Of a stretch of DNA of 57,085 nucleotides, positions 7,551 through 17,325 are shown one piece after another. Position 1 is the stretch's first letter. Each line of letters begins with the position of its first letter. The position numbers were made by a program, and so were the translations under genes. The notes beneath the pieces were generated by a model that made no database searches, was not told the DNA's origin, and saw only the letters and a program-made list of their open reading frames with translations. Location: positions 1 through 57,085 of the forward strand of contig JAITGM010000039.1 of the NCBI GenBank assembly GCA_031280685.1. Reading direction: 5' to 3'. Source of the DNA: Christensenellaceae bacterium. GTDB taxonomy: Bacteria > Bacillota > Clostridia > Christensenellales > UBA1750.

Positions 7551-8495
7551 CTAAAACACCCCGGTTTCGCTGATCTTCGTGGTGAGCGCGTTGGTCAGGA
7601 CGACCAGGATCAGCGAAACAACCCCCGTGAAGAGCCCAACCGCAGCCGAGTAGGCATATTGCTGGTTGACCACGCCCCTGTAGTAGATGTGGATGTTGAG
7701 CGTGTCTGTTTTGGCGCGGATGAGCGGGTTCTGCATGTTGAAGATCTGGTCGAAGTTGTTCGAAAACATTCTGCCAAGGGCGAAGATGAGCAGCACCGAG
7801 GTGGTGGGCATCAGGCTCGGCAGGGTGATGTGCAGGCAGCGCTGCCAGCGGGTCGCGCCATCGACCATGGCGGCCTCATATAGCTGCGGGTCGATCCCAG
7901 TGAGCGAAGCCAAGTAAATGATAGTGCCCCAGCCAAGCTCCTTCCAGACCTCGGAAACGATCAAAAACGGGAGGAAGTTATTCGCGTTCTGCATGTAAGG
8001 GTGGCGCTGGAAGCCGAAGAGCTCGAGCAGGTTGTTGATCAGGCCCGACCTGTCGGTGCTCAAAAACATGTAGAAAAGTCCCGCTACCGTGACCCAGGAA
8101 ACGAAGTGCGGCACGTAAGAGAGCGTCTGCACGATGCGCTTATAACCCTCGGAGCGCAGCTCGTTCAGGCAGAGCGCAAAGACCAACGAAACGGGGAACG
8201 AGAAGAGCAACAGGCACAGCGAGTAGATCACCGTGCGGCTGACGAGCGGCCAAAACGAGGGGTTCGTGATGAAGGTTTCGAAGTTCTTAAACCCCGCAAA
8301 AGGGCTGGCAAGGCCAAACCAGCCGTTATTAAAATTGTAGTCCAAAAACGCGATGTAGTTCGAAAACATGGGCAGGTATTGAAATGTAATGCAGGCGATG
8401 ATGCCCGGCAGCAGGAAGAAATACAGGGGCCATCCCCTGCGCAGCCTGCCGCGAAGGCTCTCTTTCAAGGCCGCCTTTGAGCCTAACTGTGCCAT
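7551..8495 (-). CDS. Carbohydrate ABC transporter permease, LplB type
   Basis: 314 residues from ATG 8495, which has AAGGAG upstream; a TTG three codons earlier overlaps that site. Six membrane segments, the EAA loop (EAAMVDGATRWQRCLHITLPS) and C-terminal 'TNALTTKISETGVF' place it in the LplB/YteP group. First gene of the operon, divergent from the AraC-type regulator at 8818, which is probably its activator. Works as a heterodimer with the LplC-like permease. Confidence 0.93.
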   Translation of the reverse strand: MAQLGSKAALKESLRGRLRRGWPLYFFLLPGIIACITFQYLPMFSNYIAFLDYNFNNGWFGLASPFAGFKNFETFITNPSFWPLVSRTVIYSLCLLLFSFPVSLVFALCLNELRSEGYKRIVQTLSYVPHFVSWVTVAGLFYMFLSTDRSGLINNLLELFGFQRHPYMQNANNFLPFLIVSEVWKELGWGTIIYLASLTGIDPQLYEAAMVDGATRWQRCLHITLPSLMPTTSVLLIFALGRMFSNNFDQIFNMQNPLIRAKTDTLNIHIYYRGVVNQQYAYSAAVGLFTGVVSLILVVLTNALTTKISETGVF

Positions 8496-8532
8496 TGACT
8501 CCAACTCCTTAACGCTCAGACTTTCAGGCTTG

Positions 8533-8561
8533 ATTCTAGCAGGCCCTTAATAAAAGCAAAA
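8533..8561 (-). promoter_or_regulatory. Possible promoter of the sugar-uptake operon
   Basis: On the minus strand TTTTGC, 17-bp spacer, TAGAAT, 38 bp upstream of the LplB-type start. The weak -35 would suit an activator-dependent promoter. The remainder of 8562-8721 holds no gene. Confidence 0.4.
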
Positions 8562-8721
8562 GGGGCGTTTCTTGATTGGGGCGCCGCGATCGCTCATCCT
8601 CCCCGGCGGGCGGCATTCATTTTTTGATTGATGCGCCCTTTTTTGACCTCAGCGTGGGGGAAGCCCGCCAGGAAGCTCTTCACATGCCCAAAACAAAGAT
8701 GAATTTACCAGCACGCCCCGC

Positions 8722-8751
8722 TTTACAGCCCTCCTACCCCTGTTGTATAGT
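8722..8751 (+). promoter_or_regulatory. Promoter of the AraC-type regulator
   Basis: TTTACA (8722-8727), 18-bp spacer, TATAGT (8746-8751), 67 bp upstream of ATG 8818. Confidence 0.55.
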
Positions 8752-8817
8752 AGAAAATAACGAAAAAACCAGCAATCACAGCTTACGCGCTTCCCCAAGG
8801 CAATGGAGGTGAGGGGA

Positions 8818-11085
8818 ATGGAACGCTTTCAGCGGAGAGGCTCCCTGCAAAAGCGCATGCTTTTGGCCTTTGTGCTGATCGCCCTGGCCACAGCCGCAGT
8901 CGGCGTGGTTTTGGTGCTGAGCACCCAGCACTTTGCGGCGCGCGAGCTGGAGCAGACCGGCCAGTCGATCCTTCGGCAGGATATGCAGTCGGTCGAAAGC
9001 ATGCTTTCGACCCTCGACCGCCTGAGCATGGACTTTGCCACGGGCTCGGGCTACCTTTGGCAGTTCATGAACGCAAGGCGCCAAACCGCCTACAACGAAT
9101 ACAAGATGAAGCTGCAATTCGACCGCTTTTATGAAACCCTGCAAAAGCTCTACCCGCAGGGGGTTTCGCTCTACCTCAACTCGAACAATACGAGGATGAT
9201 CTACCTCAACGGCTACCTTTTCAGCCACGGTGCGCTGGGCGACGAGCTTCTCCTTCGCGAGGCCTTTTCCTCAGAAACAGGAACCTGGCAGGCGGCGCGG
9301 GGCGTTCCGGTTTACCAAAGCTATAAAAACGCCCCGCAAAAGAGCGTGGTCGCCCTCGTTCGGCCCTATTTGCCCGGCGGAGACATGGGCGTATATGTGG
9401 GCGTCGAGGTCATCGCCCAGATCCTTCAGCCCTCGCTGCCCACGCAGGATTCGCAGCTTTATCTCTTCACAGGCGAGGGCGAATTGGTGGCTTCCGTCGG
9501 CGAGGGAGCCGATGAGCCCCCTTCCGAGCTAATCTTCGGTGGCGAAAGCGGGCCTGCCTTCAGCGCCTCATCCATGCTGGTTTCGCTCAAATCCGACTAT
9601 ACGGGCTGGTTCTACGCCATCCGCATCCCAAGAAGCCAGGGCTTCGCGCTGGTTTCCTCCTTCGGGGCGATTTTGGGGCTTTGCCTGGGCCTGTATGCCC
9701 TGTTTACCTCGTCGATCTGGACCGCCCTGTTCTTCCACCCCTACAGGGCCATCACCAAGATGGCGGAACAGCTCCGTTCCTCGGCGTCGAGCATCCACCA
9801 GCGCCCCCTCGTCATGGATGAAGTGCTCTATCTGCGCACGGCGCTGAGCAATCTCATCTGCGAGGGCGATAATCTTCGCCGGGAAGTCGACGTGTATAAG
9901 CCGGCCATGCGCGCCCAGCTCATCGGGGATCTGCTGCACCCGGGCCATGTCCTCTCCTTCCCGCGGCATCTCCGCCTTTTAGAGGATTCTGGCGTGCCCA
10001 TTCACGATAAGGGTTTTGCCGTCCTGCTCCTGCGCAGCGCGCACGGCTTCGCCCTGCCCGAATACGCAGAGCTCGTGCGGGCCCTTCTGCCCTTCAGGGG
10101 CCAGGCGCTTGCGCCCGTCTGCATCGAGAGGGAGGATGGCGGCGCCCTGGTGCTGCTCAGCGCCTCCACGCCCCTTTCCGCGGGCGAAGCGCGCGCCTTC
10201 GTCGAGGAATACCTCGCCGCGCTGGAGCTTCACGCGGGCGTCGCCGTCGGCATCGGCTCGCCCTGCGCCGATTTCATGGGCATCCCCATCTCGTACCGCG
10301 AGGCGCAGTCCGCCCTGGCCCGCTGCCTGCTACTCGAAGGCCAGGGCATCATGGAATTCAGCGCGACGGCCGAAAGCCCCTCGCCGAACGAAGGCCTGCC
10401 GCTGCTCGCCGCCGAAATGGAGGCCGTGATCGACGCGCTTCGCCGCTGCGAGGCAGAGGGCGCCTTCCAGGCGCTGGATGCGCTCTTTGCGCGCATCGCG
10501 GCGCTGCGGCTGGATCCGCCCACGGCCAAATCCCTCTGCGCACAGACCTTAATGCAGGGCATGGAACTTTGCGCCAGGTTTGACGCCACCCTGACCGCCC
10601 TGAGCGTCAGCCACCCAGAAGGCCTGCTCACCACGCTGGAGGGTCTGGAAACCCTTCGCGAGATGCGGCTCTTCGCGCGGGAGATCTTTGCCGAGCTGGT
10701 GCGCATGCTGAGCTACCGCAAGAACAACCTGGGCTCCGTGCGCCTTGCGCAGAGCGTCGTTTCCTACCTGGATGTCCACTACACAGACAGCGAGCTCAGC
10801 GCCTCAAGGCTGGCGGAAACCTTCCGGGTCAGCCCTGAGCACATCAGCCGCGTCTTTAAAGAAAACACCGGCGTGAACCTGCTCCGCTACCTCACAAAGC
10901 TGCGCATCGAGCGCGCGAAGGCCATCCTCATGGAAGAAAAATCGCCGCCGCTGGCCGTGGTGGCCGAGCGGGTGGGCTACCAGAGCGCGCAGACCTTCGC
11001 GCGCGCCTTCAAAAAGGAGGAGGGCATCCCCCCGGGGAGCTTCAAGCAGGAGCAAACCCTGGCGCGGAACGAGCAGCTGCCCTAA
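8818..11085 (+). CDS. Membrane-bound AraC-family sugar-transport regulator
   Basis: 755 residues from ATG 8818, chosen because AGGTGAGGGG lies just before it. Order: transmembrane helix about 15-33, extracellular sensor domain to about residue 280, second helix (FGAILGLCLGLYALFTSS), a HAMP-like/coiled segment, a central degenerate domain, and two C-terminal AraC helix-turn-helix motifs (LSASRLAETFRVSPEHISRVF and the final 'VAERVGYQSAQTFARAFKKE'). Such proteins regulate the neighbouring Lpl-type transporter without a separate kinase, in contrast to YesMN systems. Divergent orientation to the transporter operon supports direct local control. What ligand it senses is unknown. Confidence 0.9.
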   Translation: MERFQRRGSLQKRMLLAFVLIALATAAVGVVLVLSTQHFAARELEQTGQSILRQDMQSVESMLSTLDRLSMDFATGSGYLWQFMNARRQTAYNEYKMKLQFDRFYETLQKLYPQGVSLYLNSNNTRMIYLNGYLFSHGALGDELLLREAFSSETGTWQAARGVPVYQSYKNAPQKSVVALVRPYLPGGDMGVYVGVEVIAQILQPSLPTQDSQLYLFTGEGELVASVGEGADEPPSELIFGGESGPAFSASSMLVSLKSDYTGWFYAIRIPRSQGFALVSSFGAILGLCLGLYALFTSSIWTALFFHPYRAITKMAEQLRSSASSIHQRPLVMDEVLYLRTALSNLICEGDNLRREVDVYKPAMRAQLIGDLLHPGHVLSFPRHLRLLEDSGVPIHDKGFAVLLLRSAHGFALPEYAELVRALLPFRGQALAPVCIEREDGGALVLLSASTPLSAGEARAFVEEYLAALELHAGVAVGIGSPCADFMGIPISYREAQSALARCLLLEGQGIMEFSATAESPSPNEGLPLLAAEMEAVIDALRRCEAEGAFQALDALFARIAALRLDPPTAKSLCAQTLMQGMELCARFDATLTALSVSHPEGLLTTLEGLETLREMRLFAREIFAELVRMLSYRKNNLGSVRLAQSVVSYLDVHYTDSELSASRLAETFRVSPEHISRVFKENTGVNLLRYLTKLRIERAKAILMEEKSPPLAVVAERVGYQSAQTFARAFKKEEGIPPGSFKQEQTLARNEQLP

Positions 11086-11092
11086 AGGGCGC

Positions 11093-11131
11093 AAAAAGCC
11101 CCCGCTTTTGATCAAAAAGCGGGGGCTTTTT
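11093..11131. terminator. Strong bidirectional terminator
   Basis: A 17-bp stem with a GATC loop at 11110-11113, A-run before and T-run after, between the convergent AraC-type regulator and phoR genes. It can serve both. Confidence 0.9.
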
Positions 11132-11139
11132 GGCGCCCT

Positions 11140-12726
11140 TTAAAGTTCCCTGTCGCGAATGAAGCAACGCACGCAGCTACCCTTGCCCTCTTGGCTCGTC
11201 AGCTCCACCTTGCCGCCGTGGAACTCCGCGATATGCTTGACGATGGAAAGCCCAAGCCCGGTGCCGCCGGTGCGCTTGGAGCGCGACTGATCGACGCGGT
11301 AGAACCGCTCGAAGATGCGCCCCAAATGCTCCTTGGCGATGCCTATGCCGGTATCGCGCACGGCGATGACGCAGTAGCCGTCTTCCGCCTTGAGCGAAAC
11401 GCCGGCCGAGCCGCCCGCACAGTTGTAGGTGATCGCGTTATCGACGAGGTTATAGAGCAGCTCGTCGAGCATGCGGCGGTTCGCCGTCACCATCAAAGGG
11501 GCGCCGGGCTCGATCTCTACCGAAACCTCGTGCTTTGCGGCCTTGTCTTTCAGGGCCTCGGCCACCGAGAAGGCGAGCTCCCGCAGATCAAAGCGGCAAA
11601 ATTCCCTGACCGCGCTGCCCTCGTCGAACTCGGAAAGGCGGATGATATCCTCAATGGTGCTGATGAGGCGCCCAGCCTGGGCGTGGATTCTTTCGCCAAA
11701 GCGCGGAAGATCCTCGGGCCTGACCGTTCCGCCGGCGATCATCTCTGAAAGGGCTGAGATCGTGGTCAGCGGGGTTTTCAGCTCGTGCGAAACGTTGGCC
11801 GAAAACTCCTTGCGCTGCGCCTCAGCGGCATAGCGCTCGGTCGTTTCCACGAAGAGGATCATCGTGCCGCCGGCGCCCTCTTCCCCGCGCGCGGGATTGA
11901 AAAACACGCTGTAAACGCGCTCTTCCTTGCAAAAGACCATCTCGGTCCGGGTTCCCTCGCGGCAGACGCGCAGTTTTTCGAGGAACTCGGTTTCGCGGCA
12001 AAGCTCCACGATGTTATGGCCCGACGCTTCGCCCGCGCCCAAGATCTCGAGCGCGCTTTGGTTGGCCAAAAGCACCGTGCCGTGCCCGTCGATCAGAATC
12101 AGCCCCTCGTGTATGCTCCGCATGACCATCCGCAGGGTTTCTTCGCGCTCTTCCAGGTCGCTCCGGCGGTCGGCCAGCTCCTTTTTTTGCCGCTCAATCC
12201 GCCGAATAAAGGGCAGAAGCTCCTCGTAGGGGCCGATATCGGGGTCGTCCAGGTCGATGGCGTTGAGAGGCTCCACCAACCTGCGCGTCAACGCCCTGGC
12301 GATGAGGAAGGTTAGCAGCGCGGCCGCGAGCAGGCAGAGCAAGATCTGCGGCACAAAATGGCTGACGACCTTGCCTGCGTCATTCACGGTCAGGGCGATC
12401 CGCAAAATGTTCCCATCGCCGAGCCGCAGCGCATAGTAATGCGTCGTTTCCCCAACGGTGCCCGAAAACCTCTCGTTTTCGCTGTAGCCTTTTTCAAGGG
12501 CCTCCTGCACCTCGGGCCTGCTTAAATGGTTTTCCATCTCCGCAGGGTTTGCCTCGTTATCGAAGAGAACCCTGCCGTCCGAGGCGATCAGCGTCACGCG
12601 CAAGGAGTCGAGGCTATCCCTAATCTCGGCGCCCAGGCTTCCCGAAAAGGAGAAGAGCAGCAGTGAAAAGCTCGTGGCCATCAGAAGCACTAGAAGGCCC
12701 ATATAGCGAAAAATGCGATGATTCAC
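11140..12726 (-). CDS. phoR: Phosphate-sensing histidine kinase PhoR
   Basis: 528 residues from GTG 12726 with a GGGGGG site upstream. Two membrane helices (about 9-29 and 124-146) bracket a short extracytoplasmic domain; then a linker, a PAS domain (about 195-300), the DHp H-box with phospho-accepting His314 (SANVSHELKTPLT), N-box (NLVDNAITY, about 426), G1 (DTGIGI, about 458) and G2 (GTGLGLSI, about 488). Domain order matches PhoR, and pst-phoU-phoP genes on the same strand supply the function. Unusually it is separated from phoP by an oppositely oriented gene, so the two partners are probably not in one transcript. Confidence 0.9.
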   Translation of the reverse strand: MNHRIFRYMGLLVLLMATSFSLLLFSFSGSLGAEIRDSLDSLRVTLIASDGRVLFDNEANPAEMENHLSRPEVQEALEKGYSENERFSGTVGETTHYYALRLGDGNILRIALTVNDAGKVVSHFVPQILLCLLAAALLTFLIARALTRRLVEPLNAIDLDDPDIGPYEELLPFIRRIERQKKELADRRSDLEEREETLRMVMRSIHEGLILIDGHGTVLLANQSALEILGAGEASGHNIVELCRETEFLEKLRVCREGTRTEMVFCKEERVYSVFFNPARGEEGAGGTMILFVETTERYAAEAQRKEFSANVSHELKTPLTTISALSEMIAGGTVRPEDLPRFGERIHAQAGRLISTIEDIIRLSEFDEGSAVREFCRFDLRELAFSVAEALKDKAAKHEVSVEIEPGAPLMVTANRRMLDELLYNLVDNAITYNCAGGSAGVSLKAEDGYCVIAVRDTGIGIAKEHLGRIFERFYRVDQSRSKRTGGTGLGLSIVKHIAEFHGGKVELTSQEGKGSCVRCFIRDREL

Positions 12727-12863
12727 GGCCGGTATACCCCCCTAATTGATTGGCTGAGTGATGATTGGTCTTGGGGCTCCGCTTCCCCAAGGAGCTGGAT
12801 TTTGCCGCGGGGAAGGGTAAACGAGGCGGCATCCCCTTCCTTGATGCTTTACCTTTGCCGCCG

Positions 12864-12872
12864 TGCTATACT
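12864..12872 (+). promoter_or_regulatory. Extended -10 element before the RsgI-like gene
   Basis: TGCTATACT matches an extended -10, about 60 bp upstream of ATG 12935. A TTGATG at 12841-12846 is spaced 20 bp away, rather long for a -35. Confidence 0.4.
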
Positions 12873-12934
12873 CATATGGGGCTTTGGACTAAATTGGGGA
12901 ATGCCCCGTTCCCATTCAAGAGGAGGAATCAAGC

Positions 12935-14296
12935 ATGAGCAAGCATAGATGGATCGTTTTGGGCGTGGCCGCGCTATTGTGCGCGGCGATCGCGCTGCCC
13001 CTGGCGCTTTAGCGCGGGCATGAAACGCCGGCCGGCCTTCCAGCCTCCGCCGCGCCCGCGGCAACCCCGACGGCTGCGGAAAATGCGGAAAACGGCTCGG
13101 AAACCCCAAACGGGGCGGCGAGCGCCCCCGCGACGGCTTCCGCCGCGCCAAAAAGCGGCAGCTCCACGGTGCTGCTGCGCGTGAACCCGGAAGTCGAGTT
13201 TGAAATCGACGCTTCCGCCAGGATCCTGCGCGTCGCGGGCATGGATGAGGATGGCGAAAGGCTGGTCGACGGCATCCACTTCACCGGCCTTAGCTTCGAA
13301 AACGCCGCGATCATCGTCGTCAACCGGCTCATCGAAGAAAACTACCTTTCTGCCTCCAGCATCAGCGAGCGCATCTTCATTTCGGCCCATGGGGATGCCG
13401 GCTCGGCGCTGGAGCTGCTTTCCTCCGCTCTTCGGATGGCCGCCTCGCAATTTGGCTTCGATGTTGAAACGATTCCGCAGGAAGAGGGGCGGCTTGAGCT
13501 CATTTGGGGCGGCCAGCGGGCGGAAGGCGACGAGCCCGGCACCGAAAACCAGCCCACGGCCATCAAAATCGAGTACGAATTCATGAAGGATTACCCCACG
13601 GCAATCGAAAATGCCTATATCCGCTTTGGGGACGAGGAGCGCCAGCCCTACTACAAGATCCTGAAGGCGTACGACCTTGTGGGCGCGCCGCTCAATCGCG
13701 CCACGATGTGGCTGCTGCAGGGCCTGATCGAGAATGGCTACCTTACGAATTCCTTCGCCGGGCAGGTCGTTTTCGCCTTGCCCAAGGCGAGCCGCGCCAT
13801 GCGCGCGGAAACCCTCGAGCTCGCTTCCCTGATGCTTCTGGACGCCGGCCTGCAGTTTGAGGCCCGCGAGAAGCGGGGGAATGTCGTTCTCTCGCCCGCG
13901 GGCGAGTTCATCCCCCGCGAGCTTTCGCGCTACACGCTCAAGCAGGTTCTGGATGTGACGCTGCCCAAGGAGCGCGCCTACGTCACCGAGCAGCAGCGGC
14001 GGATCCTGGCCCTGGCCTACCCGGAAAGCGCCTTTCAAGAGGGCGGTGCGGACGATGTTCTTCGCCCAAGGTACTTCGCGGTCGTGCCCAATTTCGTCGG
14101 CCTGAGCGAAGAGGAGGCGCTCCGGCTCTGCGCGCTGACCGGGTTCGTGCCCAGTATCGTACGGGAGCCCTACGACCTGTGGTTTCAGGGCAAATATACG
14201 GAGAAGGAGATCGGCCTCGTAATCGCGCAGGATACGGACGCGGGCGGGCTTTGGGAGGTCGGCTCCCGGTTCCAATTGAGCATACTGACGAAGTGA
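12935..14296 (+). pseudogene. RsgI-like anti-sigma/PASTA membrane protein with internal TAG
   Basis: AGGAGG precedes ATG 12935. The frame encodes a basic start and one membrane helix (MSKHRWIVLGVAALLCAAIA...), hits TAG at 13010-13012 (codon 26), and then stays open in the same frame to 14296. The continuation is a Pro/Ala/Ser-rich linker, a domain like the extracytoplasmic middle region of RsgI anti-sigma-I factors (LLRVNPEVEFEIDASARILRV, then GLSFENAAIIVVNRLIEE), and a C-terminal PASTA-like domain (VPNFVGLSEEEALRLC). Without the TAG it would be a 453-residue signal-anchored envelope sensor. A downstream GTG at 13169 could restart translation without the anchor. TAG is an ordinary stop in neighbouring genes, so a nonsense mutation or sequence error is likelier than recoding. 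Confidence 0.7.
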
Positions 14297-14371
14297 GGGA
14301 GGGGCACCCCTCATTCGGCCCGCAAAAGGCGCAAGGGGTTCGAAAGGGGATGTGGTTCAGGCCCGTTTCGT

Positions 14372-15061
14372 TTACCCGCCGATCTTATAGCCTACGTTCC
14401 GCACGGTCTTGATGTAGCCCCCAGCCGGGCCGAGCTTTTGCCGCAGCGTTTTAATGTGCATATCCACGGTGCGGCTCTCGCCCTCGTAATCGTAGCCCCA
14501 GACCGCTGCCATGAGCTTATCGCGGCTTAGGACGATCTCTACATTGAGCAGAAGATAATAGAGCAGCTCAAACTCCAAAAAGGTCAGCGGCACGGGCCCC
14601 AGCCCTTCGACGCTGACGCTGTGGCGCTCGCTGTCGAGCGTCAGGCGCTCAAAGCCGAGCTTGCTTTTCTTCTTTGGGGCGGCCGCGCCGGTGCGGCGGA
14701 GCACCGCCTGCACCCGCGCCACCATCTCGGTCACGCCAAAGGGCTTGGCGATATAATCATCGGCCCCTAAATTCAGGCCCTTGACCTTATCTGCCTCACT
14801 GCCCTTGGCCGTGAGCAAAATAACCGGCATGGAGCCATAGCGCGCGTGGGCGCGCAGGCGCTTGAGCAACGCAAGTCCGTCTTCGCCGGGCAGCATGATG
14901 TCAAGAAGCAGTAAATCCGGCAGATCCCGCGCCTTTTCGAAGCGCTTGAGGAAATCCTGCCCGGTTTCGAAACCCTCGGTCTCAAAACCCGCGGCGCTTA
15001 GGGCATACAGCGAAAGTTCGCGAATATCTTCATCGTCTTCCACGATCACGATTCTTTGCAT
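14372..15061 (-). CDS. phoP: Phosphate response regulator PhoP/PhoB
   Basis: About 229 residues, OmpR/PhoB class. Receiver domain with acidic pocket (VEDDED), phospho-accepting Asp in 'LLLLDIMLPGEDG' and conserved Lys in 'LLTAKG'; C-terminal winged helix ending 'GGYIKTVRNVGYKIGG'. ATG 15061 is used; a TTG at 15073 overlapping the phoU stop is a serious alternative (TTGA overlap). It is the last gene of pstSCAB-phoU-phoP. Phosphorylated by PhoR under phosphate limitation, it should activate the pst promoter, where PhoP-box-like repeats are visible. Confidence 0.9.
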   Translation of the reverse strand: MQRIVIVEDDEDIRELSLYALSAAGFETEGFETGQDFLKRFEKARDLPDLLLLDIMLPGEDGLALLKRLRAHARYGSMPVILLTAKGSEADKVKGLNLGADDYIAKPFGVTEMVARVQAVLRRTGAAAPKKKSKLGFERLTLDSERHSVSVEGLGPVPLTFLEFELLYYLLLNVEIVLSRDKLMAAVWGYDYEGESRTVDMHIKTLRQKLGPAGGYIKTVRNVGYKIGG

Positions 15062-15069
15062 GGCCTCGC

Positions 15070-15750
15070 TCAATCCCTCTCTTCCAGCGTTTCCCTGGTG
15101 TGTGTGGCGTTATGAGTGCCGTTGATTGAAAACACCACCCACTCGGCAAGGTTCACGGCGTGGTCGCCGATGCGCTCCAGATACTTGGCGATCATCAGCA
15201 AATCCATGGCCTGCTCGCCATTATCGCTGTTCTGGTGCACCAGCTCGATCAAATCCCCCTTCACCTGCGTGAAGAGTTCATCCACAACATCGTCATAGCC
15301 TATGACCCGCTCGGCCAGCACGAGATCCTTCTTCACGAAGGCATCGATGCTCTCGGTCACCATCTTGATGGCGGCCTGCGCCATCTGCGGGATGTGCTCA
15401 AACCGCGAAATCACAGGCTCGCCCGAGAGGTACATGGAGATTTCGGCGATATCCGCCGACTGGTCGCCGATGCGTTCCATATCGGTGATCATCTTCAGCG
15501 CGGCCGAGATCAGGCGCAGATCCTTCGCCACAGGGTGCTGCTGCAGCAGCAGGCGCAGGCACAGCGCCTCAATATCCTTTTCTCTTCGGTCGATCTCGCC
15601 ATCGAAGCGAATCGCCTTGCGCGCAATCTCGGGATCCCCGGTCTTGAGCGCCTCAATCGCCGTGGCGATGGCCGCCTCGATGTTCCCGCCCATCTCGATG
15701 AGCTTGTTGTTGAGGGCGTCGAGCTGTTCGTCAAACTTTGAGCGCATCAT
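15070..15750 (-). CDS. phoU: Phosphate transport regulator PhoU
   Basis: 226 residues, made of two repeated three-helix PhoU domains, each with the conserved acidic motif (for example '[14 protein letters not shown]' and '[15 protein letters not shown]') that binds metal clusters. PhoU links Pst transport to PhoR signalling and restrains phosphate uptake. ATG 15750 overlaps the pstB stop (ATGA), implying translational coupling; a second ATG follows immediately. Confidence 0.96.
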   Translation of the reverse strand: MMRSKFDEQLDALNNKLIEMGGNIEAAIATAIEALKTGDPEIARKAIRFDGEIDRREKDIEALCLRLLLQQHPVAKDLRLISAALKMITDMERIGDQSADIAEISMYLSGEPVISRFEHIPQMAQAAIKMVTESIDAFVKKDLVLAERVIGYDDVVDELFTQVKGDLIELVHQNSDNGEQAMDLLMIAKYLERIGDHAVNLAEWVVFSINGTHNATHTRETLEERD

Positions 15751-16496
15751 CCAAACCTCCCGGTGATGTAGTCCTCGCAGCGTTTATCCTGCGGCATCGA
15801 AAAGATCTGCTCCGTCGCGCCGCATTCGATCATCTCGCCCAGCAGGAAGAAGGCGGTCTTGTCAGAGATCCGCGTGGCCTGCTGCATGTTGTGCGTGACG
15901 ATCACCACGGTGTATTGCTTTTTGAGCGTCATGACCAGTTCCTCGATCTTCGAGGTAGAGATGGGGTCGAGCGCTGAGGTCGGCTCATCCATGAGGAGCA
16001 CCTCGGGCTCCACGGCCAGGGCTCTGGCGATGCAAAGCCGCTGCTGCTGCCCACCCGAGAGGCCGAGGGCGCTCTTTTTGAGCCTATCCTTGGTTTCCTC
16101 CCAAATGGCCGCGTCGCGCAGCGCCTTTTCGACGGTTTCATCGAGCTTTACGCGGGATTTTACCCCGTGCGTGCGCGGGCCGAAGGCAATATTGTCGTAA
16201 ACGCTCATGGGGAAGGGATTGGGCTTTTGAAAGACCATCCCCACCCGCTTACGCAGAAAGTTTATGTCTGGATCGGTATAAATATCGCCGCCATCGAGCT
16301 GAACGCTGCCGGTAATTCTGCAGCCCTCGATCAAATCGTTCATGCGGTTGAGGCTCTTGAGCAGCGTGGACTTGCCGCAGCCCGACGGGCCGATCAAAGC
16401 GGTGATCTCGTTTTCCTCAATGCGCATCGAAACCTCTTTGAGCGCCTTAAAGTCATTATACCACAGCGAAAGGTCCTCTATCTTAAACTTTTCCAT
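15747..16496 (-). CDS. pstB: Phosphate ABC transporter ATPase PstB
   Basis: 249 residues, standard PstB length. Walker [10 protein letters not shown] (about 36-44), signature LSGGQQQR, Walker [13 protein letters not shown] followed by a switch His in '[10 protein letters not shown]'. It energises phosphate import through PstC/PstA at the inner face of the membrane. It starts 7 bp after pstA and its stop overlaps phoU. Confidence 0.97.
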   Translation of the reverse strand: MEKFKIEDLSLWYNDFKALKEVSMRIEENEITALIGPSGCGKSTLLKSLNRMNDLIEGCRITGSVQLDGGDIYTDPDINFLRKRVGMVFQKPNPFPMSVYDNIAFGPRTHGVKSRVKLDETVEKALRDAAIWEETKDRLKKSALGLSGGQQQRLCIARALAVEPEVLLMDEPTSALDPISTSKIEELVMTLKKQYTVVIVTHNMQQATRISDKTAFFLLGEMIECGATEQIFSMPQDKRCEDYITGRFG

Positions 16497-16503
16497 CCCT
16501 TAT

Positions 16504-17325
16504 TTACCCCTTCCCGATTCGCCTTGCCAGCGCGGCAGAAAGTGCGTTGATGACCACGACCATGACCAGCAGCACCACCGATGTGGCGTAGGCCTGCCCG
16601 GTGTAGATGCCCTCGCGCGAGAGCGCAAACATGTGCACGGCAAGCGTCCGCCCCGAGGCGAAGAGATTGCCCGGCACCTGGGCCACCGTGCCCGAGGTAT
16701 AGATCAGCGCCGCGGTTTCCCCCACGATGCGCCCAATGGCCAAAATCACGCCCGCCAAAATGCCGGGCGCCGCCGAGGGCAACACCACGCGGAAGACCGT
16801 CCTCAGCCGCCCTGCGCCCAGCCCGTAAGCACCTTCGCGGAAGGCATCGGGCACGGACTTGAGACTTTCCTCCGTCGTGCGCATGATGAGCGGCAGGATC
16901 ATGATCGAAAGCGTCAGCGTGCCGGCCAGCAGCGAAAAACCCCATTTGAGCCAGGTCACGAAAAAAAGCAGGCCGAACAGGCCGTAGACGATGGAGGGAA
17001 TGCCCGAAAGCGTTTCGGCCGTGACCCGAACGAGCGCAACCAGCTTATTTCCCCGGCCGGCGTATTCGGTCAGGTAGATGGCCGTAAAAACGCCTAGCGG
17101 CACCGCGATGATCAGCGATAAAACCACCGTGATCACCGTGGTAAGCAGCGCCGGCATGAGGGAAACGTTGATGGAATTATATTCCCACTCAAAGAGCGAA
17201 GGCTTCAAATATGGGATTCCATTAACGAGAATATAGACGACCAAAAAGCACAGCGCGGCAAAGGTCAGCGCGGCGGAAAGCCAGGTGAAAACGGTAAAAA
17301 CCAGGTCGGCGGGCTTTCTTTTCAT
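16504..17325 (-). CDS. pstA: Phosphate ABC transporter permease PstA
   Basis: 273 residues, six membrane segments and the PstA-type loop 'VPDAFREGAYGLGAGRLRTV' that contacts PstB. AAGGAGG precedes ATG 17325, which overlaps the pstC stop by 4 bp (ATGA). Confidence 0.96.
   Translation of the reverse strand: MKRKPADLVFTVFTWLSAALTFAALCFLVVYILVNGIPYLKPSLFEWEYNSINVSLMPALLTTVITVVLSLIIAVPLGVFTAIYLTEYAGRGNKLVALVRVTAETLSGIPSIVYGLFGLLFFVTWLKWGFSLLAGTLTLSIMILPLIMRTTEESLKSVPDAFREGAYGLGAGRLRTVFRVVLPSAAPGILAGVILAIGRIVGETAALIYTSGTVAQVPGNLFASGRTLAVHMFALSREGIYTGQAYATSVVLLVMVVVINALSAALARRIGKG

Noticed and set aside
13010..13012. TAG read as pyrrolysine or selenocysteine
   Set aside because: TAG ends other genes in the window (for example at 3598-3600 and 40248-40250), selenocysteine uses TGA, and nothing around the codon suggests recoding.
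12974..14314. 446-residue minus-strand frame opposite the RsgI-like gene
   Set aside because: Low-complexity, no ribosome site, no recognisable family; the plus strand carries the RsgI-like and PASTA features.
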